Below, in pieces: positions 1 through 5,829 of a stretch of 5,829 nt of DNA (its first letter is position 1; each line of letters begins with the position of its first letter). The stretch comes from an uncultured Faecalibacterium sp. GTDB taxonomy: Bacteria > Bacillota > Clostridia > Oscillospirales > Ruminococcaceae. The stretch is from NCBI GenBank assembly GCA_937917475.1, contig CALDNF010000112.1, positions 1 to 5,829 of the forward strand. Reading direction: 5' to 3'. Below the pieces are notes generated by a model. The model worked only from the letters and a program-made list of their open reading frames with translations, was not told the origin of the DNA and made no database searches. The position numbers were made by a program, and so were the translations under genes.

Positions 1-529
1 CGCCGCAGATGACCTGCTCGATCTGCCCGGCGGCAAGATACTGCCGGATGCTCACTGGCCCGATGAAGGGGGCGCACATGATGCCTTTGTGCTTGAACGG
101 CAATTCAAACAGGACAGGAATGCGCTCGTCCGCGCGGCGCTGGTTTTCGCAGGTGACATTGAAAAAAATGTTGTCCCAGCCGCTGCCCCAATCCGGCGGC
201 AGGCACTCCCGCACCCGCTGCGGCCGCTTGGTGAGCAGGAAGAATACCACGTCGCTGCGCTGGCGCATGATGTCCCACGCCCCCGCCCGCCACGGGTCGG
301 CTTCTTCCAGAAAGAAATCCGAAGTCATGCAGACCCGAATCTGCTCGCCGCTTTGGATTTTGTAATGCCCGGTGCGGTCTTTCTGGAGCGGATAGGAAAA
401 GCCGTTTTTCGTTTTGTAGATCTCGGCTCCGTTCTGGTCCCGCATCCGGTCGAGAAAATACATGTAGCAGTTCTGGCAACCCTCGCTGCACTTGACGCAG
501 CCGTGCCATGGATTCCAGATGTCGTGCAG
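1..529 (-). CDS. DUF5131 family protein (phage Gp37/Gp68-like, three-cysteine motif), N-terminal part
   Basis: About 176 codons are visible and the frame is still open at the window edge, so the C-terminus is missing; as I recall, relatives are roughly 240-300 residues. The N-terminus reads (M)HDIWNPWHGC, then VKCSEGCQNCYMY, which is the family signature WNPxxGC...S.GC..CY. The clustered cysteines (about residues 10, 13, 17 and 20) resemble a metal or iron-sulfur site, and the family is often called radical-SAM-like, but no reaction is established. Later family landmarks are MTSDFF (about residue 71), DPWR, FFLLTKRPQR (about 99-108) and MCAPFIGP (about 154-161). I place the start at a CTG codon (529-527) because AGGAGG lies 8 nt upstream and homologues as I remember them begin at this HDIWNPW stretch; an in-frame GTG at 538-536 is the only other candidate and overlaps the Shine-Dalgarno. 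The gene is GC-rich and divergent from the DUF262 gene. Family assignment is confident; function is unknown. Confidence 0.85.
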   Translation of the reverse strand, partial: MHDIWNPWHGCVKCSEGCQNCYMYFLDRMRDQNGAEIYKTKNGFSYPLQKDRTGHYKIQSGEQIRVCMTSDFFLEEADPWRAGAWDIMRQRSDVVFFLLTKRPQRVRECLPPDWGSGWDNIFFNVTCENQRRADERIPVLFELPFKHKGIMCAPFIGPVSIRQYLAAGQIEQVICG

Positions 530-537
530 GGAACTCA

Positions 538-543
538 CCTCCT
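538..543 (-). promoter_or_regulatory. Shine-Dalgarno AGGAGG deciding a CTG start
   Basis: On the minus strand AGGAGGTGA is a near-perfect anti-16S match. It ends 8 nt before the CTG at 529-527, the usual spacing. No ATG or TTG lies in frame between it and the first conserved residues. The alternative GTG (538-536) sits inside the Shine-Dalgarno itself and so could not be served by it. Confidence 0.7.
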
Positions 544-553
544 ATCTGTACTT

Positions 554-582
554 ATTATAATAGTTGTGCGGACTGGAAACAA
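554..582 (-). promoter_or_regulatory. Sigma-A promoter for the DUF5131 gene
   Basis: On the minus strand a TTGTTT -35 box (582-577) is followed after exactly 17 nt by a perfect TATAAT -10 box (559-554). Transcription would begin near 547, only a few bases before the AGGAGG, giving a very short leader of roughly 18 nt. The match is strong for sequence alone; the start site is inferred. Confidence 0.7.
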
Positions 583-605
583 GTGCGGGACTTGCACCGG
601 ATGGC

Positions 606-635
606 TGGATATGGTAAGATCAAACAAATTATAAT
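606..635 (+). promoter_or_regulatory. Candidate promoter for the DUF262 gene
   Basis: A perfect TATAAT lies at 630-635 on the plus strand. The best -35 candidate is TGGATA (606-611), 18 nt upstream, which matches TTGACA at four of six positions. The leader to the ATG at 698 would be about 55 nt. The -10 box is convincing; the -35 is weak, so promoter strength is uncertain. The 168-bp divergent region between the two genes (530-697) contains no other gene that I can see. Confidence 0.4.
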
Positions 636-683
636 GACGTTTTACCTATGAGCAGGTTCGACAAATTTAGTATATAGCAGCAG

Positions 684-689
684 AAAGGA
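684..689 (+). promoter_or_regulatory. Ribosome binding site of the DUF262 gene
   Basis: AAAGGA ends 8 nt before the ATG at 698-700. It supports this start, which also puts the first conserved DUF262 segment at the usual distance from the N-terminus. Confidence 0.65.
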
Positions 690-697
690 ATATAACG

Positions 698-2497
698 ATG
701 GCACGATATAGCGTGAATAATTATACCGTGGATGTGCTTTTGGCAGACATAAAATCTGGAAACATTGCAATTCCGGAAATGCAGCGTCCGTTTGTGTGGG
801 ATGCAACGCAAGTGCGTGATTTGATGGATTCGCTCTATAAAGGTTTTCCAGTTGGATATATTATCGTGTGGCAAAATCCAAGTGTGAAGCTGAAGGATGG
901 AACAATTGCGACAGGAAAAAAGGTTTTAATTGATGGGCAGCAGCGTATTACTGCCATGGCTGCTGCAATTGTTGGACAGGAGGTTTTGGACAGCCATTAT
1001 AAATGGAAACGAGTTTATATTGCATTTAACCCAATTGACGAAACATTTGAAGTGGCTAATTCCGCAAACCAAAAAAGCAGTAAATGGATTCCAGACATTG
1101 CAAAAGTATTGGACGTGTCCTTTAATTCTTTCTCTTTTGTGACGGAATATTGTAAGAAGAATGGAATCATGGACGAGGCACCGGAGATCAATGATACAAT
1201 CAATCGATTGAGAGCAATACAAAATAATAGCATTGGTGTTATTACGCTGGCAGAGGATCTGGATATTGACAGCGTAACCGAAATTTTTATTCGAATCAAT
1301 TCCAAGGGTGTGGTTTTGTCGCAGGCAGATTTTGCGATGTCTAAGATTTCCTCGAATGAGATATATAATGGAAATGTAACTCGCAAGACGATCGATTATT
1401 TCTGCCATTTGTTGGAGTCTCCGGAGGACTTGAAAGAAATTAAGAAAAATGATGCTGAGTTTGTGGCAAGACCGGAATTTGATGCTATAAAGTGGGCGGC
1501 AACAAAGAATGCGCCAATTTATCGCACGTGTTATACAGACATTTTGCGCGTTGCATTTACATATAAATTCAAACGGGGAAAACTGGCCGATTTGGTTAGT
1601 TTGCTTTCAGGTCGAGATTTTGAAACGCGAGAGTTTAAGGTTGAAATAGAAGAAAAGTCGTTTGATCAATTACATGAGGCGGTTCTGCAAGCGGTAAATC
1701 AAACAAATTATGAACGGTATTTGATGATCGTTCGTTCGGCAGGCATTGTAAAAAAATCGTTGATTCGTTCACAAAATGTTTTGAATTTTGGTTATGCACT
1801 TTTCCTTGCACTTCGTGAACGGAAAGTGGACAGCAATCAAATTGAAAAGATTGTACGCAAGTGGTTGGCTTTGTCTGTTTTGACGGGAAGGTATTCTTCT
1901 GGTTCGCCGGAATCTGCATTTGATTATGATATTAAAAGATTCTTTGCTTACGAGGATCCGATGGAATATCTGAACATTACAGAGGCAGGCGAATTGTCTG
2001 AGGCATACTGGAAAGTAAATCTGGTTCAACGTTTGAACACATCGGTTGCAAGTAGTCCGTATTTTAATATGTTCCTTGTGGCGCAGGTCAAGGCACACGA
2101 TAAAGGCTTTCTATCGACAAAAATTGATATTGAATCCATGCTGGAAAACAGGGGTGATATTCACCACTTATTCCCGAAGAATTATTTGGTGCAAAATGGG
2201 GTCGTGCAATCGCAATATAACCAAATTGCAAATTACGCTTTTATTCAACAGGAAATCAATATTAAAATTAAAGACAATTCGCCTGCTTGCTACATGGCAG
2301 AGGTGATAGAACAATGCAAAACAAAAAAGCCTGTTTACGGTGGAATTATAGAACAAGATGAGTTGAGTGAAAATCTTAAACAAAATTGTATCCCAGAAGG
2401 ATTTGAAAATATGAAAATCGATGACTATCAAGATTTTCTGCAAAAACGTCGGGAGCTAATGGCAGAAAAGATACATCAATATTATGATTCGCTTTGA
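698..2497 (+). CDS. DUF262 / HNH-domain protein, single-chain GmrSD-like type IV restriction candidate
   Basis: This intact 599-residue protein has an N-terminal DUF262 domain. The visible landmarks are IAIPEMQRPFVWD (residues 23-35) followed by LMDSLYKGFPVGYI, and the DGQQR motif at 79-83, which in GmrS and SspE belongs to the nucleotide-hydrolysing ParB-like fold. An FIRINSKG segment lies near residue 200, as in other DUF262 proteins. The C-terminal part carries an HNH-nuclease-like pattern: GDIHHLFPKNYL (486-497, with H489 and H490), then NQIANYAFI (N512), then N521 and P529. It ends in a charged FLQKRRELM helix. In the family, DUF262 senses or hydrolyses nucleotide and the HNH domain nicks DNA, often DNA with modified bases or phosphorothioates; the target here cannot be read from sequence. 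The ATG has AAAGGA 8 nt upstream. The gene is AT-rich (about 38% GC in a sampled 60-nt line) between GC-rich neighbours, which suggests horizontal transfer. Family and intactness are confident; a defence role is inferred. Confidence 0.85.
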   Translation: MARYSVNNYTVDVLLADIKSGNIAIPEMQRPFVWDATQVRDLMDSLYKGFPVGYIIVWQNPSVKLKDGTIATGKKVLIDGQQRITAMAAAIVGQEVLDSHYKWKRVYIAFNPIDETFEVANSANQKSSKWIPDIAKVLDVSFNSFSFVTEYCKKNGIMDEAPEINDTINRLRAIQNNSIGVITLAEDLDIDSVTEIFIRINSKGVVLSQADFAMSKISSNEIYNGNVTRKTIDYFCHLLESPEDLKEIKKNDAEFVARPEFDAIKWAATKNAPIYRTCYTDILRVAFTYKFKRGKLADLVSLLSGRDFETREFKVEIEEKSFDQLHEAVLQAVNQTNYERYLMIVRSAGIVKKSLIRSQNVLNFGYALFLALRERKVDSNQIEKIVRKWLALSVLTGRYSSGSPESAFDYDIKRFFAYEDPMEYLNITEAGELSEAYWKVNLVQRLNTSVASSPYFNMFLVAQVKAHDKGFLSTKIDIESMLENRGDIHHLFPKNYLVQNGVVQSQYNQIANYAFIQQEINIKIKDNSPACYMAEVIEQCKTKKPVYGGIIEQDELSENLKQNCIPEGFENMKIDDYQDFLQKRRELMAEKIHQYYDSL

Positions 2498-2520
2498 TTT
2501 CAAAAGCAAAAACTGATATA

Positions 2521-2526
2521 AAAGGA
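2521..2526 (+). promoter_or_regulatory. Ribosome binding site of the macro-domain gene
   Basis: AAAGGA lies 8 nt before the ATG at 2535. The motif and spacing are the same as for the DUF262 gene. I see no good promoter in the 37-bp gap (2498-2534), so transcription probably continues from upstream. Confidence 0.6.
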
Positions 2527-2534
2527 TAGATAAT

Positions 2535-3127
2535 ATGCCTTTTCTGATGATCCGCAACGACATCACCAAAGTGGCGGCGGATGCCATTGTCAACCCGGCC
2601 AACCGAAATCTTTTGCAGGGCAGCGGCACCAGCCGTGCCATTTATCAGGCAGCAGGGGAGCAGAAGCTGACCGCCGCCTGTGAAGCCATCGGGTATTGCG
2701 AGCTGGGTAGGGCGGTTTGCACCCCGGCGTTCAGGCTGCCTGCAAAGTATATCTTCCACGCAGTCTGCCCAGCGTGGCCTTTCCGCTGTTGTCCAGCGGA
2801 AACTACGGCTACCCCAAGGAACAGGCTTTCCGTATTGCGGTGGATACCATCACGCAGTACGTTATGGAACACGACCTGACCGTGTATCTGGTTCTTTATG
2901 ACCGAGACTCGCTGGCCGTGAGCCGGAAGCTGTTCGCCTCAGTGGAGGAGTACATCGACGACCACTATGTGGCGCAGAACGATGAAAGCTACGGGTTTGA
3001 CCGTCGGCGCAGAGAATCCGCAGAGCGTCGGCGAAGGTTGGAGGAAGATGCCGCCCTGCCAAAGATGGGGGCAGTTCCGGCAAGGCTCATCCGCAAAATT
3101 GAGAATGATGTCTCCCCGGAGGAGTGA
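2535..3127 (+). pseudogene. Macro-domain (ADP-ribose-binding) protein, broken by internal deletion and frameshift
   Basis: The gene starts at ATG 2535 with AAAGGA (2521-2526) 8 nt upstream. Frame one gives MPFLMIRNDITK and DAIVNPAN (NPAN at residues 20-23), then the glycine loop GSGTSRAIYQAAG (29-41) and KYIFHAV (71-77). These are the first half of a macro domain, including ADP-ribose loop one. At about 2764 the reading frame shifts: the conserved continuation SVAFPLLSSGNYGYPKEQA, which is loop two, resumes in another frame from 2765 and runs to the stop at 3127. Macro domains normally carry about 30 residues between HAVGP and SVAFP, and these are missing, so the lesion is a deletion of roughly 100 nt, not a one-base slip. 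The original frame ends at 2879 after 114 residues, 37 of them off-frame. The C-terminal extension is family-typical (SRKLFASVEEYIDDHYV) followed by an Arg/Glu-rich tail. An active ADP-ribose hydrolase is unlikely. The GC-rich composition contrasts with the DUF262 gene 37 bp upstream, although the spacing would allow cotranscription. Confidence 0.8.
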
Positions 3128-3171
3128 TCCGGGACGGAATACCACCGGTGCCGAGAGCTGGAATATATAAC

Positions 3172-3217
3172 AAAAATGAGACAGGTTTTCCCGAAAGAAA
3201 TCGCCTGTCTCATTTTT
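3172..3217. terminator. Bidirectional rho-independent terminator
   Basis: AAAAATGAGACAGG (3172-3185) and its exact reverse complement (3204-3217) form a 14-bp perfect inverted repeat around an 18-nt loop. The stem core GAGACAGG is flanked by five A on the left and five T on the right, so each strand reads as a hairpin followed by a U-tract. It lies between the macro gene ending at 3127 (plus) and the permease gene ending at 3278 (minus), so it can end both converging transcription units. Confidence 0.88.
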
Positions 3218-3277
3218 GGTGCAGCTGTTTTGCGGCAGCCGCTTTTCTGAAAGGAGAACAAATGAAAAATGTCGATT

Positions 3278-4144
3278 TCAGCCCTTGACACCACCAAGTG
3301 CCACACCACGGACAATAAACTTTGAGAGCAACAGATAGACGATGATCACGGGCAGGATAGCGATGGCGACCAGCATATAAACTTTACCCATATCAAACTT
3401 GAGGAAGTCAGCACTGCGCAGCTGCGCAATGAGAATGGGCAGGGTCTTTTTGTCTGCTGTATCCAGCACCAGAGCGGGGATGAAGTAATTGTTCCAGCTT
3501 GCGACAAAGGAGAAGATGGCCTGCACCGCAAGAGCAGGCTTCATGATAGGGAGCACGATGTGGTTGAAGGTGTAGAACTCTCCGGCACCGTCGATGCGGG
3601 CAGCTTCTACGATCTCCATGGGAAGAGAAGCGTCCAGATACTGCTTCATGAAGAAAAACACCGCCGGGGCTGCAATGCTGGGGATGATGAGAGGAATGAA
3701 GCTGTTCTTCAGGCCCATCTTGGTGATCAGCTGCAGGAAGCCCAGTGCCGATACCTGTGTGGGCATGGTCATGATGAGCAGGATGATAGCGAATGCAGCC
3801 TTTTTGAATCGGAAGTTATAGGCGTAGATGCCATAGGCCGTAAGTGCCGAGAAGTAGACACTGAGGGCTGCGGAGCAGGCCGAGACGATGAGGCTGTTCC
3901 TTACGCCGGACAGCACCGGAATGTTGGCATCCGATAGCACGTTTTTCAGGTTCGTCATCAAAGACTTGCCGGGCAGAAAAGAGAATCCTTTCTGGATCTC
4001 AAAATGGGTGCGGGTGGAGTTGATGAGCAGCACATAGAAGAAGAACAGGCACAGAAAACTCAGCAGCACCAGAACCACATAGCTGACTGTGCGGCGGGCG
4101 GCGAGAGTCGCTTTTTCCGATTTCGTTTTCACTGCATGTGACAT
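3278..4144 (-). CDS. Carbohydrate ABC transporter permease, MalG-like (CUT1 family)
   Basis: This 288-residue inner-membrane subunit has a short cytoplasmic N-terminus and six hydrophobic segments, at about residues 19-41, 82-106, 116-139, 148-167, 205-227 and 254-276. The ABC-permease EAA loop, which docks on the ATPase, is EAARIDGAGEF (180-190) followed by VLPIMKPA (197-204). The ending VRGVALGGVKG is typical of the MalG/AraQ-like second permease. The ATG (4144-4142) overlaps the stop of the upstream permease as TAATG, with AAAGGAGGA 9 nt upstream, so translation is probably coupled. It is the last gene of the operon, before the terminator at 3172-3217. The sugar cannot be predicted: residue patterns point to CUT1 oligosaccharide or sugar import but not to a substrate. 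Confidence 0.92.
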   Translation of the reverse strand: MSHAVKTKSEKATLAARRTVSYVVLVLLSFLCLFFFYVLLINSTRTHFEIQKGFSFLPGKSLMTNLKNVLSDANIPVLSGVRNSLIVSACSAALSVYFSALTAYGIYAYNFRFKKAAFAIILLIMTMPTQVSALGFLQLITKMGLKNSFIPLIIPSIAAPAVFFFMKQYLDASLPMEIVEAARIDGAGEFYTFNHIVLPIMKPALAVQAIFSFVASWNNYFIPALVLDTADKKTLPILIAQLRSADFLKFDMGKVYMLVAIAILPVIIVYLLLSKFIVRGVALGGVKG

Positions 4145-5118
4145 TATGCTTTTCCTCCTTTCGACTGTTTCGCCGCCTGCTTGCGGGCTTTACGCTCTGC
4201 TTTGCTCAGACCGTCGTCTTCCCGGGTGAGCGAGAAGTAGACCACCACACAGAGTACGGCGCATACCAGAAACAGCACTACAGAAACCGCACCGGCCATG
4301 CCGTAATTCTTGCTGAACAGATGATTGTTCAGGTACATGATCATGGTGGTGGAAGTGCGGTCTGGGCCGCCCTTGCCGTTCGTCAGGATCTGCGGCACAT
4401 CGAACATCTGCAGACCGCCGATCATGGATGTGATCATCACGTAGATCAGAATGGGCCGGATGAGGGGAATGGTGATCTTCCAGAACATCTGATTCGGGCT
4501 ACATCCATCCAGCTCAGCAGCCTCATACAGGGTGGGGTCCACACCCATAATGGCTGCCATCAGCATGATGGTGGTATTGCCGAACCACATCAGGAAGTTC
4601 ATCAGGCCAATGAGGCCCCGGTTGCCCCAGACGGTATTCAGGAAGCTGATGGGCTCCTTGAGGATGCCCATGCTCATCAGAGCCGCATTCACCGGGCCGT
4701 TGTCCGAAAACAAGGCAAAGAACAGCATGGCAAAAGCCGATGCCATGATCAAATTTGGCATATAGATGACGGTCTTGAAGAAGGTCTGCCCTTTGAGCTT
4801 GAGCCGCAGATCGGTGAACCATGCTGCCAGCAGCAGCGAGACTGCGATCTGTGGGATAAAGCCGATGATCCAGAGCAGCAGCGTGTTGCCGAAGTATTTG
4901 GGCAGGTCGGTGGAAAACAAGGTGATATAGTTTTTCATGCCCACAAAATTGGGGCCGATGATCTTCAGGCCGCTGCGGTAATATTCAAAAAAGCTGTAGT
5001 AAACGGTGGAACCCAGCGGGATCAGCTGAAATACCGCAAAAATGATAAAGAACGGTGCAATGAAGATGTAGCCCCATTTCGCATAGCTGATCGAGCTTTT
5101 CTTTTTTGTCTTGTCCAT
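4144..5118 (-). CDS. Carbohydrate ABC transporter permease, MalF-like (CUT1 family)
   Basis: This 324-residue inner-membrane protein pairs with the next gene to form the translocation channel. The first membrane segment, YIFIAPFFIIFAVFQLIPL (about 17-35), carries the family's AP..FxxxF pattern. Further segments are near 78-101, 118-137, 166-192, 225-239 and 274-297. The EAA loop is YEAAELDGCSPNQMF (198-212) with IPLIRPIL (217-224). A P-loop-free sequence confirms this is a channel subunit, not the ATPase. The last 26 residues are a hydrophilic Lys/Ala-rich tail, probably cytoplasmic. AGGAGGG lies 7 nt before the ATG at 5118. The gene follows the solute-binding protein after a 106-bp gap containing a strong hairpin, and overlaps the MalG-like gene by 1 nt. 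Confidence 0.92.
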   Translation of the reverse strand: MDKTKKKSSISYAKWGYIFIAPFFIIFAVFQLIPLGSTVYYSFFEYYRSGLKIIGPNFVGMKNYITLFSTDLPKYFGNTLLLWIIGFIPQIAVSLLLAAWFTDLRLKLKGQTFFKTVIYMPNLIMASAFAMLFFALFSDNGPVNAALMSMGILKEPISFLNTVWGNRGLIGLMNFLMWFGNTTIMLMAAIMGVDPTLYEAAELDGCSPNQMFWKITIPLIRPILIYVMITSMIGGLQMFDVPQILTNGKGGPDRTSTTMIMYLNNHLFSKNYGMAGAVSVVLFLVCAVLCVVVYFSLTREDDGLSKAERKARKQAAKQSKGGKA

Positions 5119-5157
5119 GGAACCGCCCTCCTGACGTACGCTGCATCCAGCAAAAGA

Positions 5158-5185
5158 GGCGGGCGGGATCAGCGTCCGGCCCGCC
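5158..5185 (-). promoter_or_regulatory. Intercistronic stem-loop between binding-protein and permease genes
   Basis: GGCGGGC (5158-5164) pairs with GCCCGCC (5179-5185). After a G-G mismatch, GGA (5166-5168) pairs with TCC (5175-5177) around a 6-nt loop. On the transcribed (minus) strand the hairpin is followed by TCTTTTGC, which is only a partial U-tract. This fits a leaky terminator or a 3'-end stabiliser of the binding-protein mRNA, as known for malE-malF and similar operons, where it keeps binding protein in excess over permease. The structure is seen; the role is inferred. Confidence 0.6.
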
Positions 5186-5224
5186 CCCCTGATTCAATTG
5201 TTAAGGGTTTGCTTCAGGCTGCAC

Positions 5225-5829
5225 TCATGCGGGCCATTCCACATCGGTCAGCTCAGGATACTTTTCCTTGATGGAGGTCTCAAAGTTTGCCTTTGCGGTA
5301 TCCTCGTCCACGTTGCCGGTGAAATAATCCTTGAATGCATTCTGGAAGCTCTCGTTCAGTCCCTGATCGTAGGGGCCTGCATTGGACATATCAATCTTCT
5401 TGGCAGCTTCTGCAAACAGAGCGATATGGTTTTGACCGCCCAGGAAATCGGACTTGTAATCGCTGCTGGCGATCTCTTCCATTGCCTTTTCATTGTTGGT
5501 GTAATCCTGCGTATCCAGAGTGATCTGCTTCATGATGGCCTCATCACAGGTCAGCTTCTGCATGACGTCCCGGATGGTTTCGATGTTATCCGTGCCGGCT
5601 GCTGCACAGATCCAGGTACCGCCCCAGTAGTAGGGCTGAGGGCCTTCGCATACGGCATAGTCGCCATAGATGCCGTTGCCAACTTCTTCCTTGCCGCCCT
5701 CGGCCACAGGAGTCTCCAGCGAGTTGCCCAGCAGGGTGAAATTAATGCCCCAGGTAGAGTAGAAGAAACCAAACACCTTACCGGTGGGGCCCTGATCGGC
5801 TGCCCACTGGCTGTCCCACAGGCTGGACT
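5225..5829 (-). CDS. Extracellular solute-binding protein of the sugar ABC transporter, C-terminal 200 residues
   Basis: The frame is open to the window edge and ends with DVEWPA and a TGA at 5227-5225. Lacking the N-terminus, I cannot see the lipoprotein signal peptide expected in Firmicutes; proteins of this family are usually 400-460 residues, so roughly half is shown. The visible part has aromatic-rich patches typical of sugar-binding lobes (FGFFYSTWGINF, PQPYYWGGTWI), then a helical C-lobe with GGQNHIALFAEAAKKID and YDQGLNESFQNAFKDYF. Such proteins capture sugar at the cell surface and deliver it to the two permeases encoded downstream. A GTG at 5776 is only an internal valine codon, not the start. 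The assignment rests on these segments together with gene order, binding protein then MalF-like then MalG-like permease. The substrate is unknown. Confidence 0.88.
   Translation of the reverse strand, partial: SSLWDSQWAADQGPTGKVFGFFYSTWGINFTLLGNSLETPVAEGGKEEVGNGIYGDYAVCEGPQPYYWGGTWICAAAGTDNIETIRDVMQKLTCDEAIMKQITLDTQDYTNNEKAMEEIASSDYKSDFLGGQNHIALFAEAAKKIDMSNAGPYDQGLNESFQNAFKDYFTGNVDEDTAKANFETSIKEKYPELTDVEWPA

Noticed and set aside
105..509. 134-codon open frame on the minus strand
   Set aside because: It overlaps the DUF5131 gene in a different frame and gives an Arg/Pro/Ala-rich low-quality product; the other frame carries the conserved family signature.
1..529. Prophage origin of the left end, because the family is named after phage Gp37/Gp68
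   Set aside because: DUF5131 proteins are common in chromosomes, and no other phage gene, integrase or attachment site is visible.
89..634. 181-codon open frame on the plus strand
   Set aside because: It lies opposite the DUF5131 gene, has no domain, and reads through that gene's promoter and Shine-Dalgarno.
2535..3127. Programmed ribosomal frameshift joining the two macro-domain halves
   Set aside because: No slippery heptamer is seen at about 2764, and a whole segment of the fold is missing, which a one-base shift would not explain.
3232..3246. Second terminator hairpin, GCGG-CAG-CCGC followed by TTTT on the plus strand
   Set aside because: The stem is only 4 bp with a 3-nt loop, too weak to claim next to the 14-bp terminator.
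4138..5271. 377-codon open frame on the plus strand opposite the MalF-like permease
   Set aside because: It is antisense to a clear permease with EAA loop and membrane segments. Its product is rich in His, Gln and Asp with no recognisable domain, as expected of an antisense shadow.
1..5829. CRISPR array, tRNA, rRNA or insertion sequence
   Set aside because: I saw no regularly spaced repeats, tRNA-like cloverleaf, rRNA sequence, transposase or terminal inverted repeats flanked by target duplications.

Overview
The window looks like a chromosomal segment of a gut Clostridia bacterium. A Faecalibacterium-like member of the Oscillospiraceae is my best guess from the moderately high GC of the flanking genes, the strong AAGGAGG-type ribosome binding sites and the protein style; this is inference, not a database result. 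It holds an accessory block on the left (about 1-3217) and a carbohydrate ABC-transporter operon on the right (3278-5829, minus strand).

Left block. A DUF5131 (phage Gp37/Gp68-like, three-cysteine motif) gene reads leftward from about 529 and runs off the window. It appears to start with a CTG codon placed 8 nt after a strong Shine-Dalgarno, behind a good sigma-A promoter (TTGTTT-17-TATAAT). Divergent from it, at 698-2497, is an intact 599-residue DUF262 protein with a DGQQR motif near the N-terminus and an HNH-like C-terminal domain. This is the layout of single-chain GmrSD/SspE-like modification-dependent restriction proteins. The gene is strikingly AT-rich compared with everything around it, so it is probably a recent defence-gene acquisition. 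A macro-domain (ADP-ribose-binding) gene follows 37 bp downstream. It has been broken by an internal deletion with frameshift near 2764, which removed the middle of the domain but left the first ligand-binding loop in one frame and the second in another.

A perfect 14-bp inverted repeat with A- and T-tracts (3172-3217) acts as a shared bidirectional terminator between the macro remnant and the converging transporter operon.

Right block. Read on the minus strand, the operon runs: solute-binding protein (C-terminal 200 residues only), a GC-rich intercistronic hairpin, a MalF-like permease (324 aa), then a MalG-like permease (288 aa) coupled to it by a TAATG overlap. There is no ATPase gene after the second permease, so this CUT1-type importer probably relies on a shared MsmK-like ATPase encoded elsewhere.
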